Shown here one piece after another: positions 42,982 to 52,278 of a DNA stretch of 64,000 bases (its first letter is position 1; each line of letters opens with the position of its first letter). A program made the translations under genes and the position numbers. Location of the stretch: positions 1,926,001 through 1,990,000 of the forward strand of contig NZ_CP019702.2 in assembly GCF_002005205.3 (NCBI RefSeq). Reading direction: 5' to 3'. The notes under the pieces were generated by a model. The model was not told where the DNA came from and did not search any database. It worked only from the letters and a program-made list of their open reading frames with translations. This stretch comes from Rhizobium rhizogenes. GTDB taxonomy: Bacteria > Pseudomonadota > Alphaproteobacteria > Rhizobiales > Rhizobiaceae.

Positions 42982-45171
42982 ATGAACAAGGCCATCACAG
43001 TCATTGTCTGGTTGCTTGTGTCGCTTTGCGTTCTGGCCATCATCACGATGCCGGTCAGCCTGCAGACGCATCTGGTGGCGACCGCCATTTCGCTCGTTCT
43101 TCTCGCGACCATCAAAGGCTTCAACGGGCAGGGGGCCTGGCGTCTGGTGGCGCTGGGTTTCGGCACGGCCATCGTTCTGCGTTATGTCTACTGGCGCACC
43201 ACCAGCACGCTGCCGCCCGTCAACCAGCTCGAGAATTTCATTCCGGGTTTCCTGCTTTATCTCGCGGAAATGTACAGCGTCGTGATGCTGGGCCTCAGCC
43301 TCGTCATCGTGTCGATGCCGCTGCCGTCGCGCAAGACGAGGCCTGGCTCGCCGGATTACCGGCCGACTGTCGATGTCTTCGTGCCAAGCTATAACGAAGA
43401 TGCGGAGCTTCTGGCCAATACTCTGGCGGCGGCCAAGAACATGGATTACCCGGCCGACAGGTTCACGGTCTGGCTTTTGGATGATGGCGGCTCGGTGCAG
43501 AAACGCAATGCCAGCAATATTCTCGAGGCACAGGCCGCGCAGCGCCGCCATGAGGAGTTGAAGAAGCTCTGCGAAGACCTCGACGTGCGTTATCTGACGC
43601 GCGAGCGCAATGTCCACGCCAAGGCCGGAAATCTCAATAACGGTCTCGCCCACTCGACCGGCGAGCTGGTGACGGTCTTCGACGCCGACCATGCGCCCGC
43701 CCGCGATTTCCTTCTGGAAACGGTCGGTTATTTCGAGGAGGATCCCCGGCTCTTCCTGGTGCAGACGCCGCATTTCTTCGTCAATCCCGATCCCATCGAG
43801 CGCAATCTGCGCACCTTCGAGACGATGCCGAGCGAAAACGAAATGTTCTACGGCATCATCCAGCGCGGCCTCGACAAGTGGAACGGTGCCTTCTTCTGCG
43901 GCTCCGCCGCCGTGCTGCGGCGCGAGGCGCTGCAGGATACGGATGGCTTCAGCGGTGTCAGCATCACCGAAGATTGCGAGACGGCGCTGGCGCTGCATTC
44001 GCGCGGCTGGAACAGCATCTATGTCGACAAGCCGCTGATCGCCGGGTTGCAGCCGGCCACCTTCGCAAGCTTCATCGGCCAGCGCAGCCGCTGGGCACAG
44101 GGCATGATGCAGATCCTGATCTTCCGCCAGCCCCTGTTCAAGCGCGGCCTCTCCTTCACGCAGCGCCTGTGCTACATGTCATCGACGCTGTTCTGGCTCT
44201 TTCCTTTCCCACGCACGATCTTCCTGTTCGCGCCGCTGTTCTACCTGTTCTTCGATCTTCAGATTTTCGTGGCCTCGGGCGGCGAGTTCCTCGCTTATAC
44301 GGCCGCCTATATGCTCGTGAACCTGATGATGCAGAATTATCTCTATGGCAGCTTCCGCTGGCCATGGATCTCGGAACTTTACGAATATGTGCAGACGGTT
44401 CATCTCCTGCCTGCGGTCGTGTCCGTGATCTTCAATCCGGGCAAGCCGACCTTCAAGGTGACGGCGAAGGATGAATCCATTGCCGAGGCGCGGCTTTCGG
44501 AAATCAGCCGGCCCTTCTTCGTCATCTTCGCGCTTCTGGTGGTGGCGATGGCGTTTGCCGCATGGCGCATCTACAGCGAGCCCTACAAGGCCGATGTGAC
44601 ACTCGTCGTTGGCGGCTGGAACCTGCTCAATCTCATCTTCGCGGGCTGCGCGCTCGGTGTCGTTTCCGAGCGTGGTGACAAGTCGGCATCGCGGCGCATC
44701 ACCGTCAAGCGGCGCTGCGAGGTGAAGCTTGAGGGCAGCGACACGTGGGTGCCCGCCTCCATCGACAATGTTTCCGTGCATGGCCTGCTGATCAATCTTT
44801 TCGACAGCGCCGCAACCGTCGAAAAGAACATGACGGCCATCGTGAAGGTCAAGCCGCATAGCGAGGGCGTGCCGGAAACCATGCCCATCAACGTGGTCCG
44901 GACGGTGCGTGGCGAAGGTTTCATTTCGATCGGCTGCACCTTCTCGCCGCAACGCGCCGTCGATCACCGGCTGATCGCCGACCTGATCTTCGCCAATTCC
45001 GAACAATGGAGCGAATTCCAGCGCGTGCGCCGCAAGAACCCGGGTCTCATCCGCGGCACGGCGATCTTTCTGGCCATATCGCTGTTCCAGACGCAGCGCG
45101 GCCTCTTTTATCTGGCCCGTGCGCTGCGGCCGGCCTCCCGAAGCACCAAACCTGCCGGAGCTGTAAAATGA
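42982..45171 (+). CDS. bcsA: cellulose synthase catalytic subunit BcsA (CelA)
   Basis: A 729-residue inner-membrane synthase that polymerises UDP-glucose into beta-1,4-glucan. Key motifs: DDG 167-169, DAD 234-236, TED 329-331, QRSRW 367-371 and the gating FKVTAK. About eight membrane spans surround the GT domain. A C-terminal PilZ domain (RRITVKRRCEV ... DNVSVHGLL) indicates activation by cyclic di-GMP. ATG 42982 (MNKAITV) has GGAAAG upstream; an in-frame ATG at 42955 has no clear site. The stop overlaps bcsB as ATGA. Known as celA in Agrobacterium. Confidence 0.97.
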   Translation: MNKAITVIVWLLVSLCVLAIITMPVSLQTHLVATAISLVLLATIKGFNGQGAWRLVALGFGTAIVLRYVYWRTTSTLPPVNQLENFIPGFLLYLAEMYSVVMLGLSLVIVSMPLPSRKTRPGSPDYRPTVDVFVPSYNEDAELLANTLAAAKNMDYPADRFTVWLLDDGGSVQKRNASNILEAQAAQRRHEELKKLCEDLDVRYLTRERNVHAKAGNLNNGLAHSTGELVTVFDADHAPARDFLLETVGYFEEDPRLFLVQTPHFFVNPDPIERNLRTFETMPSENEMFYGIIQRGLDKWNGAFFCGSAAVLRREALQDTDGFSGVSITEDCETALALHSRGWNSIYVDKPLIAGLQPATFASFIGQRSRWAQGMMQILIFRQPLFKRGLSFTQRLCYMSSTLFWLFPFPRTIFLFAPLFYLFFDLQIFVASGGEFLAYTAAYMLVNLMMQNYLYGSFRWPWISELYEYVQTVHLLPAVVSVIFNPGKPTFKVTAKDESIAEARLSEISRPFFVIFALLVVAMAFAAWRIYSEPYKADVTLVVGGWNLLNLIFAGCALGVVSERGDKSASRRITVKRRCEVKLEGSDTWVPASIDNVSVHGLLINLFDSAATVEKNMTAIVKVKPHSEGVPETMPINVVRTVRGEGFISIGCTFSPQRAVDHRLIADLIFANSEQWSEFQRVRRKNPGLIRGTAIFLAISLFQTQRGLFYLARALRPASRSTKPAGAVK

Positions 45172-47654
45172 CCGGCAGCAGCATGATCAGGGGTTCCCTG
45201 ACAGCATTGATGTGGGGTGTCGCCGCAACCGGTGCGATGGCGCAGTCCTCGCCTTTCGACATGTCGCCGGAAAGGCCTGCCCAGACCGCCCCTGCGCCAG
45301 TGTCGCCGCCCGTCATTCCTCCCGCCGTGCCTCGCCAGCAGCCTCCGGCATCGACGCCGGTCCAGCCGTCTGCGCCGCCGCCATTTGCCGTTCAGCCCGC
45401 GCCCGCATCGCAGCCTCCGGTCGCATCGCCTGCACCGGCTGTTGCCGTTCCTCCGCTTCAGGAAGGGACAAGACCTGCGCCGCCTCGGTCGTCCTCATCC
45501 GCTGCTGACAGCCGCCGCCGTTATATATTGCCTTATGAGAAGCTCAGCCTTTCCGGCGAGATGGATCGGCGGCAATGGGGCATCTATCTGACCCCCGAGC
45601 AGGCGGGGGCTGCCGTCTCGCTCAATATCGGCTATCAGAACGCCATTGTGGTTGCACCCGAAAGCTCGAATTTTCAGGTCAGCCTGAACAATGTTCCGCT
45701 GGACGCGGCGCGGATCGAAGCGCCCGACGGCGAAGGCAACGTTTCCCTGAAGATCCCGCCCGGTGTCTTGCAGGTCGGGACCAATCTCGTCACGCTCGGC
45801 GTGCAGCAGCGGCACCGGACGGATTGCACGATCCAGTCCACCTATGATTTGTGGACCGACGTCAACCCGGCCAATACCTATATTGGCTTCAATGCCGATG
45901 TCGCCGGCACCTTTGCCAATATGGACGATATCCAGGCGACCGGGCCGGACGGCAAGGCCACGACGTCGATCGAGATCGTCGCTCCGGCTCTCGGCAATCC
46001 GGCATTTGCGGATTCGCTGTTGCGGCTGTCGCAGGCGCTGGCGCTTAGAACCCAGATGCCGAACCAGACGATCCGCTTCGTGACGGCCCCTTCCACTGAG
46101 CGCAAGGCGGGAACGCTGACGGTTCTGGTGGGCACCGCCCGGGAGATCACGGGCCTGGCTGGCGTGTTGCCGCCTGAGGCATCGGCGGGCGCCTTTGCCG
46201 GTTTTGGCACAGCCGCGCCGGGTGGCCTCTCACCTCTTTTTGTCAGCGGCCCCACACCGCAGGCGGTGCAGGCGGCGATAGAGACGCTGTTTTCGTCGAT
46301 CTCGCGGACGCCGGGCGCCCAGAGGACGACGTTCTCGACCCGTAGCTGGCATGCGCCTGACGTTCCGCTCGTCATGTCGGATCGCCGTATTGCGCTTTCC
46401 GAACTTGGCCTCGAAAGCACCGAGTTCAGCGGGCGCCGCTTCCGCAACGAATTTTATATCGGCCTGCCCGCCGATTTTTATGCCTCGGCCTATGGCGAGG
46501 CATCGCTGCTGCTCGACGCGGCCTATTCCTCGCAGGTTTTGCCGGGCAGCCATATCGATATCTACGTCAATGACCAGATTGCCTCGACGGTACCGATCTC
46601 CAACAATGGCGGCGGTATTTTCCGGCATCTGCCTATCAACGTCACGATGCGCCACCTGAAACCGGGGCCGAACAAGGTGACGATCGAAGCGGTGTTGATG
46701 ACGGCGCAGGATCAGACCTGCGCGCCCGGTGCGCCGGCCAGCACGACGCCGCGCTTTGCCCTGTTCGACACCACCGAAATCCATATTCCGGATTATGCCC
46801 GGATCGGCCGCAAGCCGGATCTCGCGGCGATGGCCGGCGCCGGCCAGCCCTACAGGGCCGCCGGAAGCCCGGTCGCTCTCTCTCTCGACCGGTTCGATAC
46901 CGACACCATGTCGGCGGCGGCAACGCTCATCAGCCGGCTTGCGAGCGTTGCGGGACATCCGATCAATGTCGAGACCGTTGCCTCGCCGCTGGTGATCGGT
47001 GATCGCGATGCGCTGTTCGTCGGGACGGTCTCGCAATTCCCGCAGGCGTTGATCAGCCAGTTCAATCTCGCTCCCTCCAGCCAGGTCGCGTGGAAAGTGG
47101 GAACCGGCGTGCAACCGCTGGTCCAAAACAGCGAAACCCTGTTCAATGACTGGCGGCAGCGGGTCGATGGCGGCGTCTGGGAAGGGCAGGTCTCGTCCTT
47201 CGAGGAATGGATGAAGCGCAATTTCGACCTGAGTTCGGATACGCTCCGTTTCCTGCCGGCGGCCGAGCAGCCCTATGCCCCGCCCGCCAACGTCTCCTTC
47301 ATGCTGGCGCAGGGGCTCAGCCCCTCCGGCGAGGGCGTCTGGACGCTTGCCACTGCGCCGACCTCGGCGGAACTGCTCGACGGCATGTCGGCGATGACGC
47401 GCGAGAACCGCTGGGGCGACGTCACCGGACGGGTTGCCGCTTACGACGCGGCTGCGGAAAAGGTCGAAACAGTTGAGGTGGAACGGCCGTATTTTTACAT
47501 AACGGGGGCGTTTTCACTCTCCAACTGGAGACTGATCGCCGCCAACTGGCTATCGTCCAACGTGCTTTCCTATTCGCTGGCTTTCATAGGGTTCGTGTCG
47601 CTTCTGGGCTTCGCTACCTTCGTGATGCTGCGCCTGATGGGGCGACACCGATGA
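45168..47654 (+). CDS. bcsB: cellulose synthase periplasmic subunit BcsB (CelB)
   Basis: An 828-residue protein. Signal peptide residues 1-25 (ending GAMAQ), then a Pro/Ala-rich stretch to about residue 110, then the carbohydrate-binding and flavodoxin-like domains of BcsB (DCTIQSTYDLWTDVNP; FYIGLPADFYA). A single C-terminal membrane anchor (VLSYSLAFIGFVSLLGFATFV) would contact BcsA. The start ATG 45168 overlaps the bcsA stop; a longer frame inside bcsA is not real. It guides the glucan chain through the periplasm. Agrobacterium celB. Confidence 0.96.
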   Translation: MTGSSMIRGSLTALMWGVAATGAMAQSSPFDMSPERPAQTAPAPVSPPVIPPAVPRQQPPASTPVQPSAPPPFAVQPAPASQPPVASPAPAVAVPPLQEGTRPAPPRSSSSAADSRRRYILPYEKLSLSGEMDRRQWGIYLTPEQAGAAVSLNIGYQNAIVVAPESSNFQVSLNNVPLDAARIEAPDGEGNVSLKIPPGVLQVGTNLVTLGVQQRHRTDCTIQSTYDLWTDVNPANTYIGFNADVAGTFANMDDIQATGPDGKATTSIEIVAPALGNPAFADSLLRLSQALALRTQMPNQTIRFVTAPSTERKAGTLTVLVGTAREITGLAGVLPPEASAGAFAGFGTAAPGGLSPLFVSGPTPQAVQAAIETLFSSISRTPGAQRTTFSTRSWHAPDVPLVMSDRRIALSELGLESTEFSGRRFRNEFYIGLPADFYASAYGEASLLLDAAYSSQVLPGSHIDIYVNDQIASTVPISNNGGGIFRHLPINVTMRHLKPGPNKVTIEAVLMTAQDQTCAPGAPASTTPRFALFDTTEIHIPDYARIGRKPDLAAMAGAGQPYRAAGSPVALSLDRFDTDTMSAAATLISRLASVAGHPINVETVASPLVIGDRDALFVGTVSQFPQALISQFNLAPSSQVAWKVGTGVQPLVQNSETLFNDWRQRVDGGVWEGQVSSFEEWMKRNFDLSSDTLRFLPAAEQPYAPPANVSFMLAQGLSPSGEGVWTLATAPTSAELLDGMSAMTRENRWGDVTGRVAAYDAAAEKVETVEVERPYFYITGAFSLSNWRLIAANWLSSNVLSYSLAFIGFVSLLGFATFVMLRLMGRHR

Positions 47655-48706
47655 CGGGCTGGATTTCGAAACTTGCCGGCATTGTCTGCCTGTCCGCGAT
47701 GGCGCTGATTGTGGGTATTTCCGCCGTCCGCGCCGCATCCGTATCGCCGCAAGCGTGGTCTGCCTATAAGGACGCCTTCCTCGATCCCGGTGGGCGCATC
47801 ATCGATACCGGCAACGGTAATATAAGCCACAGCGAGGGGCAGGGTTACGGCATGTGGCTCGCCGTGCTTTCCGACAACATCGCCGATTTCGAACTGATCT
47901 GGAGTTTTACGCGCACCGAGCTGCTGGTTCGTGATGACGGGCTTTCCGCGTGGAAATGGGATCCACGCACCCGGCCGCATGTCACTGATATCAACAATGC
48001 AACCGATGGCGATATCCTGATTGCCTATGCGCTGGCGCTCGCCGCCGGCCAATGGAACCGGCAGGATTACGCCGAGGCGTCCGCAGCCATCGCATCCGCC
48101 ATCCTGAAGAAGACCGTGGTGCAGCGCGGCGGGCGAACGCTGCTTTTGCCGGCCGCCAGCGGTTTTGGTGAGGATGACCGTAAGGATGGTCCGGTGGTCA
48201 ATCCGTCCTATCTGATTTTCGAAGCCTTTCCGGTCCTCAATCTGGTCGCCCCGTCGCCGCTCTGGAAAGCGATTGCCGATGATGGCGCGGCACAGGTCGG
48301 CGCCTTCGCCTTCAGTGACAGGAAACTGCCGGCGGACTGGGTGTCTGTGAAAACGAAGCCGCAGCCGGCGGCGGGTTTCCCGCCGGAATTCGGTTACAAT
48401 GCGGTGCGCATACCGCTCTATCTCACACGGGCGAAAACGGGATCGCCCGAACTGCTTGCGCGGCTGAAAAGCGGTATGACGCTGGACGACGGTGCTGCCG
48501 GCACTTTCGACCTGAAAAGCGGGGCGGTCAAGGATGTGCTGTCCGACCCCGGCTATCGGGTCATTCCGGCACTGGCGGACTGCGTTGCCGGCGGCTCGAC
48601 CATTCCCGCCGAGCTTAAAAACTTCCAGCCAACACTTTATTATCCTTCCACATTGCATCTTCTGGCATTGTCGTTTCTGGCAAGGAATAACGGGGAATGC
48701 CGATGA
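47651..48706 (+). CDS. bcsZ: endo-beta-1,4-glucanase BcsZ (CelC), GH8
   Basis: A 351-residue secreted endoglucanase, with a signal peptide of about 28 residues ending VRAAS. The GH8 acid is in SHSEGQGYGM (E62); ATDGDILIAYAL carries the usual conserved Asp. It cleaves or edits nascent cellulose and is needed for normal fibril formation in related systems. The ATG overlaps the bcsB stop by 4 bp; its own stop overlaps bcsK by 4 bp. Agrobacterium celC. Confidence 0.95.
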   Translation: MTGWISKLAGIVCLSAMALIVGISAVRAASVSPQAWSAYKDAFLDPGGRIIDTGNGNISHSEGQGYGMWLAVLSDNIADFELIWSFTRTELLVRDDGLSAWKWDPRTRPHVTDINNATDGDILIAYALALAAGQWNRQDYAEASAAIASAILKKTVVQRGGRTLLLPAASGFGEDDRKDGPVVNPSYLIFEAFPVLNLVAPSPLWKAIADDGAAQVGAFAFSDRKLPADWVSVKTKPQPAAGFPPEFGYNAVRIPLYLTRAKTGSPELLARLKSGMTLDDGAAGTFDLKSGAVKDVLSDPGYRVIPALADCVAGGSTIPAELKNFQPTLYYPSTLHLLALSFLARNNGECR

Positions 48707-51036
48707 ACAAACCTCTGTCGACCTCGGCTCTCATCCTGCTTCTGATCGGGCTTGCCGCCTTCCACTGGCGTGACAGCATTCTTGGACGGGTGTCGGACGT
48801 GCATACATCGGCGGTGGGGGAGAACCGTGCGGCGCAGCGGGTTTCTCCGGCGGCAGCCAATCCGGCGCAGATCAATGCATTTCTTAAGAACCGCGAGGTG
48901 GCGCAGGTGACGCAGCCTGCGCCACCGGTGACGGTGCCGGCGACCGACCCGCAGCCGGTGACGACGACCGGCGGGCAAACACCGCAAATGCTGACAGCGC
49001 AGGCACCTGCGTCCCGCGCCGGCCAGCCGGCGTCGGCCAATATGCCCGATGTCGATCTCAGCGCGCTGCGCTATTTTGCGGCGAGGGGCGATACCCAGCG
49101 CCTGCAGGCCGAAATAGCCCGGCTGCGCACGCTCTACCCCAACTGGATGCCGCCCGCCGATCCTCTCGCCATTCCGGAAAATGGCGATCCCCGGCTGGAT
49201 GCCATGTGGCAGCTTTATACCAATGGCCGCTACGCCGAGGTAAGAAAGGCGATTGCCGACCGGCAGCAGGCGGAACCCGGCTGGCAGCCGCCGGACAACC
49301 TGACGGGCATGCTTTCCCTTGCCGAGGCTCGCCAGCGGCTCGTCAATGCGTCCGATCTCAAGCAATATGCGACGGTGGTGGATACGGCTGCCAACAATCC
49401 GGGATTGCTGACCTGCAGCGAGGTCGATGTCCTGTGGCGGGTTGCCGATGCCTTCGCCAATACCGACCGGATGGGACGGGCGCGGGACGCCTATCTCTAC
49501 ATTCTCAACAATTGCACGGTTGCAAGCGACAGGCTCGCCACCGTGCAGAAAGCATCTGCGCTTCTGCCGGCGGAAATGATCGGCGAACTGCTTGCCAAGG
49601 AAAAGCCCGGAGCCGACGGCCAGTTGGAGTTCGAGCCGGTAAAGAACGATCTCGCCCGCCAGTTCGTGGCGAAGGCGGGAGAAAAAGAGGGCGTTTCCGT
49701 TCCCTCGGCCTATCTGATGCGGCTTGAAAGGCTTGCCGAGACCGACAGGCTTGCGAGCGATGCGCTGCTGCTCGGCTGGTACAATATCCGCCAGAAGAAC
49801 ATGACGGAGGCGGAAAAATGGTTCCGCAAGGCGCGGGAAGAGGAGGACAGCGCTTCGGCCTCGCAAGGGCTGGCGCTGGCTCTGATCGACCGCAACGAGC
49901 CTCGCGAGGCCGAGGACGTCATGTATAAATGGCGTACGGCATCCGATGATGCGCTGGCGACCTATCTTGCCGCGACAGCCAATCTCCTGGCGCTGGAGCC
50001 GCCCATCGTGCTGCCGCCGGATGTGCTGCAGCGCATTGCCGCCGAGACGGTGGCGCGCAAGGATGCGGCGACTGCACAGCAATTCGGCTGGTATTCGCTC
50101 GCCTTCCGGCAGACGCAGCTTGCCCTGCAATGGTTCGGCACCGCGCTTGGCTGGAAAGCGGATGACGAACCGTCGGCCTATGGCATGGCGGTCAGCTATC
50201 ATGACCTGCGCAATCTTGCAGGCCTGCGCGGCATTCAGCAGCAATGGGCAAGCCGCTCGCAGCGTATCGCGGATGTGGGGACGGCCCGCATGGTCGACCA
50301 GTCCGGCCAGCCGCCTGCGCCCGTAACCGCGCCGCCTGTTGCCGCAACGCCGCAGCCGATGGCGTCAACGTCTTCCGCGCCGCAGGCTGGAGCGCCGGTC
50401 AGCTATGGCCAGCCGGTTATCCAGCAACCTGCCGCGGAACCATCGCGCAAGCAGGCGCGCCTGCCGGCGCAGACCCAGAAGACCAACAGGACCGCATCAC
50501 GCCCACGTTCCTGCGCCGCCTATCCCGATCCGCAGCGCCTGCCGCCGCAGCAGGCGCTTGATCTTGGCTGGTGCCTGATGGAGACGAACCGGCCAGCGGA
50601 AGCGCTGAAGGCCTTCGAATCCGCCATTGCCGGCGGCCAGTCAACCGTCAAAAGCGATGCGGCCTATGGTCAGAGCCTTGCCTATCTGCGCATGGGGCTG
50701 ACGGACCATGCCGCCGTCTCGGCGACGAAATCGCGCATGGACCGTCCGCGCGCCACGGAGTTGCAGGTCTCCATCCTGGCGGACAGGGCGGTTTCCGCCT
50801 TCCAGTCGAAGCGTTATGCGGAAACGCTTCTCCTGCTCGATCAGCGTTCGCGGCTCGCCGACGAGCGAACGGACCTGATGGTGCTGCGCGGTTATTCTTA
50901 TCTTGCCATGCGCTGTTACGCCGATGCCGCCCAGATTTTCGAAAGCCTTGCTTCCACCGGCCACCAGGATGGCATCAAGGGACTGGCGGCAGTGCGTGCC
51001 GCCCGGCCGAGCAACGGCCCGCAGGGCGGCGGCTGA
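48703..51036 (+). CDS. bcsK: BcsK-like tetratricopeptide protein of the cellulose operon
   Basis: A 777-residue protein. An uncleaved or cleaved N-terminal hydrophobic segment (residues about 6-20, STSALILLLIGLAAF) directs it to the periplasm or membrane. Low-complexity Pro/Ala/Gln linkers lie at about 45-110 and 525-610. Between and after them are helical TPR-like repeats (for example AEKWFRKAREEEDSASASQGLALALIDR; QALDLGWCLMETNRPAEALKAFESA). It takes the place of BcsC-like TPR proteins but has no outer-membrane barrel. ATG 48703 overlaps the bcsZ stop; an ATG 6 bp upstream is an alternative. Confidence 0.85.
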   Translation: MNKPLSTSALILLLIGLAAFHWRDSILGRVSDVHTSAVGENRAAQRVSPAAANPAQINAFLKNREVAQVTQPAPPVTVPATDPQPVTTTGGQTPQMLTAQAPASRAGQPASANMPDVDLSALRYFAARGDTQRLQAEIARLRTLYPNWMPPADPLAIPENGDPRLDAMWQLYTNGRYAEVRKAIADRQQAEPGWQPPDNLTGMLSLAEARQRLVNASDLKQYATVVDTAANNPGLLTCSEVDVLWRVADAFANTDRMGRARDAYLYILNNCTVASDRLATVQKASALLPAEMIGELLAKEKPGADGQLEFEPVKNDLARQFVAKAGEKEGVSVPSAYLMRLERLAETDRLASDALLLGWYNIRQKNMTEAEKWFRKAREEEDSASASQGLALALIDRNEPREAEDVMYKWRTASDDALATYLAATANLLALEPPIVLPPDVLQRIAAETVARKDAATAQQFGWYSLAFRQTQLALQWFGTALGWKADDEPSAYGMAVSYHDLRNLAGLRGIQQQWASRSQRIADVGTARMVDQSGQPPAPVTAPPVAATPQPMASTSSAPQAGAPVSYGQPVIQQPAAEPSRKQARLPAQTQKTNRTASRPRSCAAYPDPQRLPPQQALDLGWCLMETNRPAEALKAFESAIAGGQSTVKSDAAYGQSLAYLRMGLTDHAAVSATKSRMDRPRATELQVSILADRAVSAFQSKRYAETLLLLDQRSRLADERTDLMVLRGYSYLAMRCYADAAQIFESLASTGHQDGIKGLAAVRAARPSNGPQGGG

Positions 51037-51042
51037 CGGGCG

Positions 51043-51061
51043 GCGGCCAGAGCCTGGCCGC
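51043..51061. terminator. short hairpin between bcsK and bcsM
   Basis: GCGGCCA and TGGCCGC with a 5-nt loop, in the 27-bp gap between the convergent genes. Only 7 bp and no T-run, so weak. Confidence 0.4.
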
Positions 51062-51063
51062 TG

Positions 51064-52218
51064 CTATCCCGCGTCTGTCAGGTTGCGGATGATACGCATG
51101 AAGATGCGCGCGCCGATTTCGATCAGATCATCGGGGAAGTCATAATCGGGATTGTGCAGGTTGGGATAGTCTTCGCCTGCGCCGAGAAAGAACATGGCGG
51201 ATGACGAAACGGCGCGGAAACGGCCGAAATCCTCCGAGGCGCGCATCGGCAACCCTTCCGAACCGTGGGAGATTTTCTCCTCATCCAGCGCCCGCCGGAT
51301 ATGCGCCACAGCCTCCGGCGTGTTTTCGCAATGCAGGAAGATATCGTCATAGGCGATGTCGAGCGACAGTTGCTGTTCGTCCGCCACCTTCTTCGCGAGC
51401 GTTTCCGCGGCCGCGCAGAGCCTTTCCATCCGGTCGTCCGTCAGCGTCCGGAGTGTCGCCCAGATTTCCGCGTCAGCCGGGGAAATACCGAAGGCGGCCT
51501 CGCCCATGACGGCATGGGTGATTGTCACCATCGAGAAATCAGGCTCGGGTGGGAAGCCGGAACCAAGATCCGTCAAGGCCGGCATCAGTCGGGATATCGC
51601 CCGCATGGGGGAGATGCCGTGTTCGGGGGAGGAAGCATGTGCCGTCTTGCCGGCGAGGCGGATCTTGACGCCGCGCGATGCGCAATTGACCGGCCCCTCC
51701 ACCACGCTGACATGGCCGAACGGAAGACCGGGCAGGTTGTGAAGCGAAAAGGAGTAGTCGGGTTTTATCTCCGCAAAACGCGGATCGGCGAGGACGGCGG
51801 CGGCGCCTGCGCCGGTTTCCTCCGCGGGCTGGTATAAAAGGATGATGCGACCGCTGCCGGGTCGCTGCCGGGAAAGGCCGAGCGCAAGCGCCGTCAGAAT
51901 GGTGGAATGGCCATCATGACCGCAAAGATGGCCCTTGCCGTCGGTGCCGGAGCGGTGTTCGGCCTCGCTTTTTTCATGGATCGGCAGCGCATCGAGTTCC
52001 GAGCGGATAAGGATCGACGGGCCGCTTTTCCCGCTGTCATAGATAGCGGCAACGCCATGGCCGCCAAGATCCGCGAGCAGCCGGTCGGGTCTTGCCCCGT
52101 CAAGAAAGGTGCGGATGCGCCGGGCCGTTTCCTTCTCTTCGCCGGAAATCTCCGGATGACGGTGCAGATCATGGCGAAGCTCGACGAGATCGAGCATGTC
52201 CTTGTTGGTCAGAAACAT
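51064..52218 (-). CDS. bcsM: M20-family amidohydrolase, BcsM-like
   Basis: A 384-residue zinc amidohydrolase of the M20D type. Metal and active-site motifs: LRHDLHRHPEISGEE, the SELDALPI segment, LCGHDGHS and PAEETGAGA, with a dimerisation domain in the middle. The ATG at 52218 has AAGGA 7 nt upstream; a TTG 15 bp further is an alternative. In Agrobacterium the celDE operon convergent with celABC is required for cellulose, and this gene fits celE. Its substrate in cellulose synthesis is unknown; it is 60 bp downstream of the CelD/BcsL-like gene. Confidence 0.87.
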   Translation of the reverse strand: MFLTNKDMLDLVELRHDLHRHPEISGEEKETARRIRTFLDGARPDRLLADLGGHGVAAIYDSGKSGPSILIRSELDALPIHEKSEAEHRSGTDGKGHLCGHDGHSTILTALALGLSRQRPGSGRIILLYQPAEETGAGAAAVLADPRFAEIKPDYSFSLHNLPGLPFGHVSVVEGPVNCASRGVKIRLAGKTAHASSPEHGISPMRAISRLMPALTDLGSGFPPEPDFSMVTITHAVMGEAAFGISPADAEIWATLRTLTDDRMERLCAAAETLAKKVADEQQLSLDIAYDDIFLHCENTPEAVAHIRRALDEEKISHGSEGLPMRASEDFGRFRAVSSSAMFFLGAGEDYPNLHNPDYDFPDDLIEIGARIFMRIIRNLTDAG

Positions 52219-52278
52219 CAAAAATCCTTGCAAGTCGGCCGGCCGGTTTTTCCTGCCGCAACTTACAGATCATTGCCT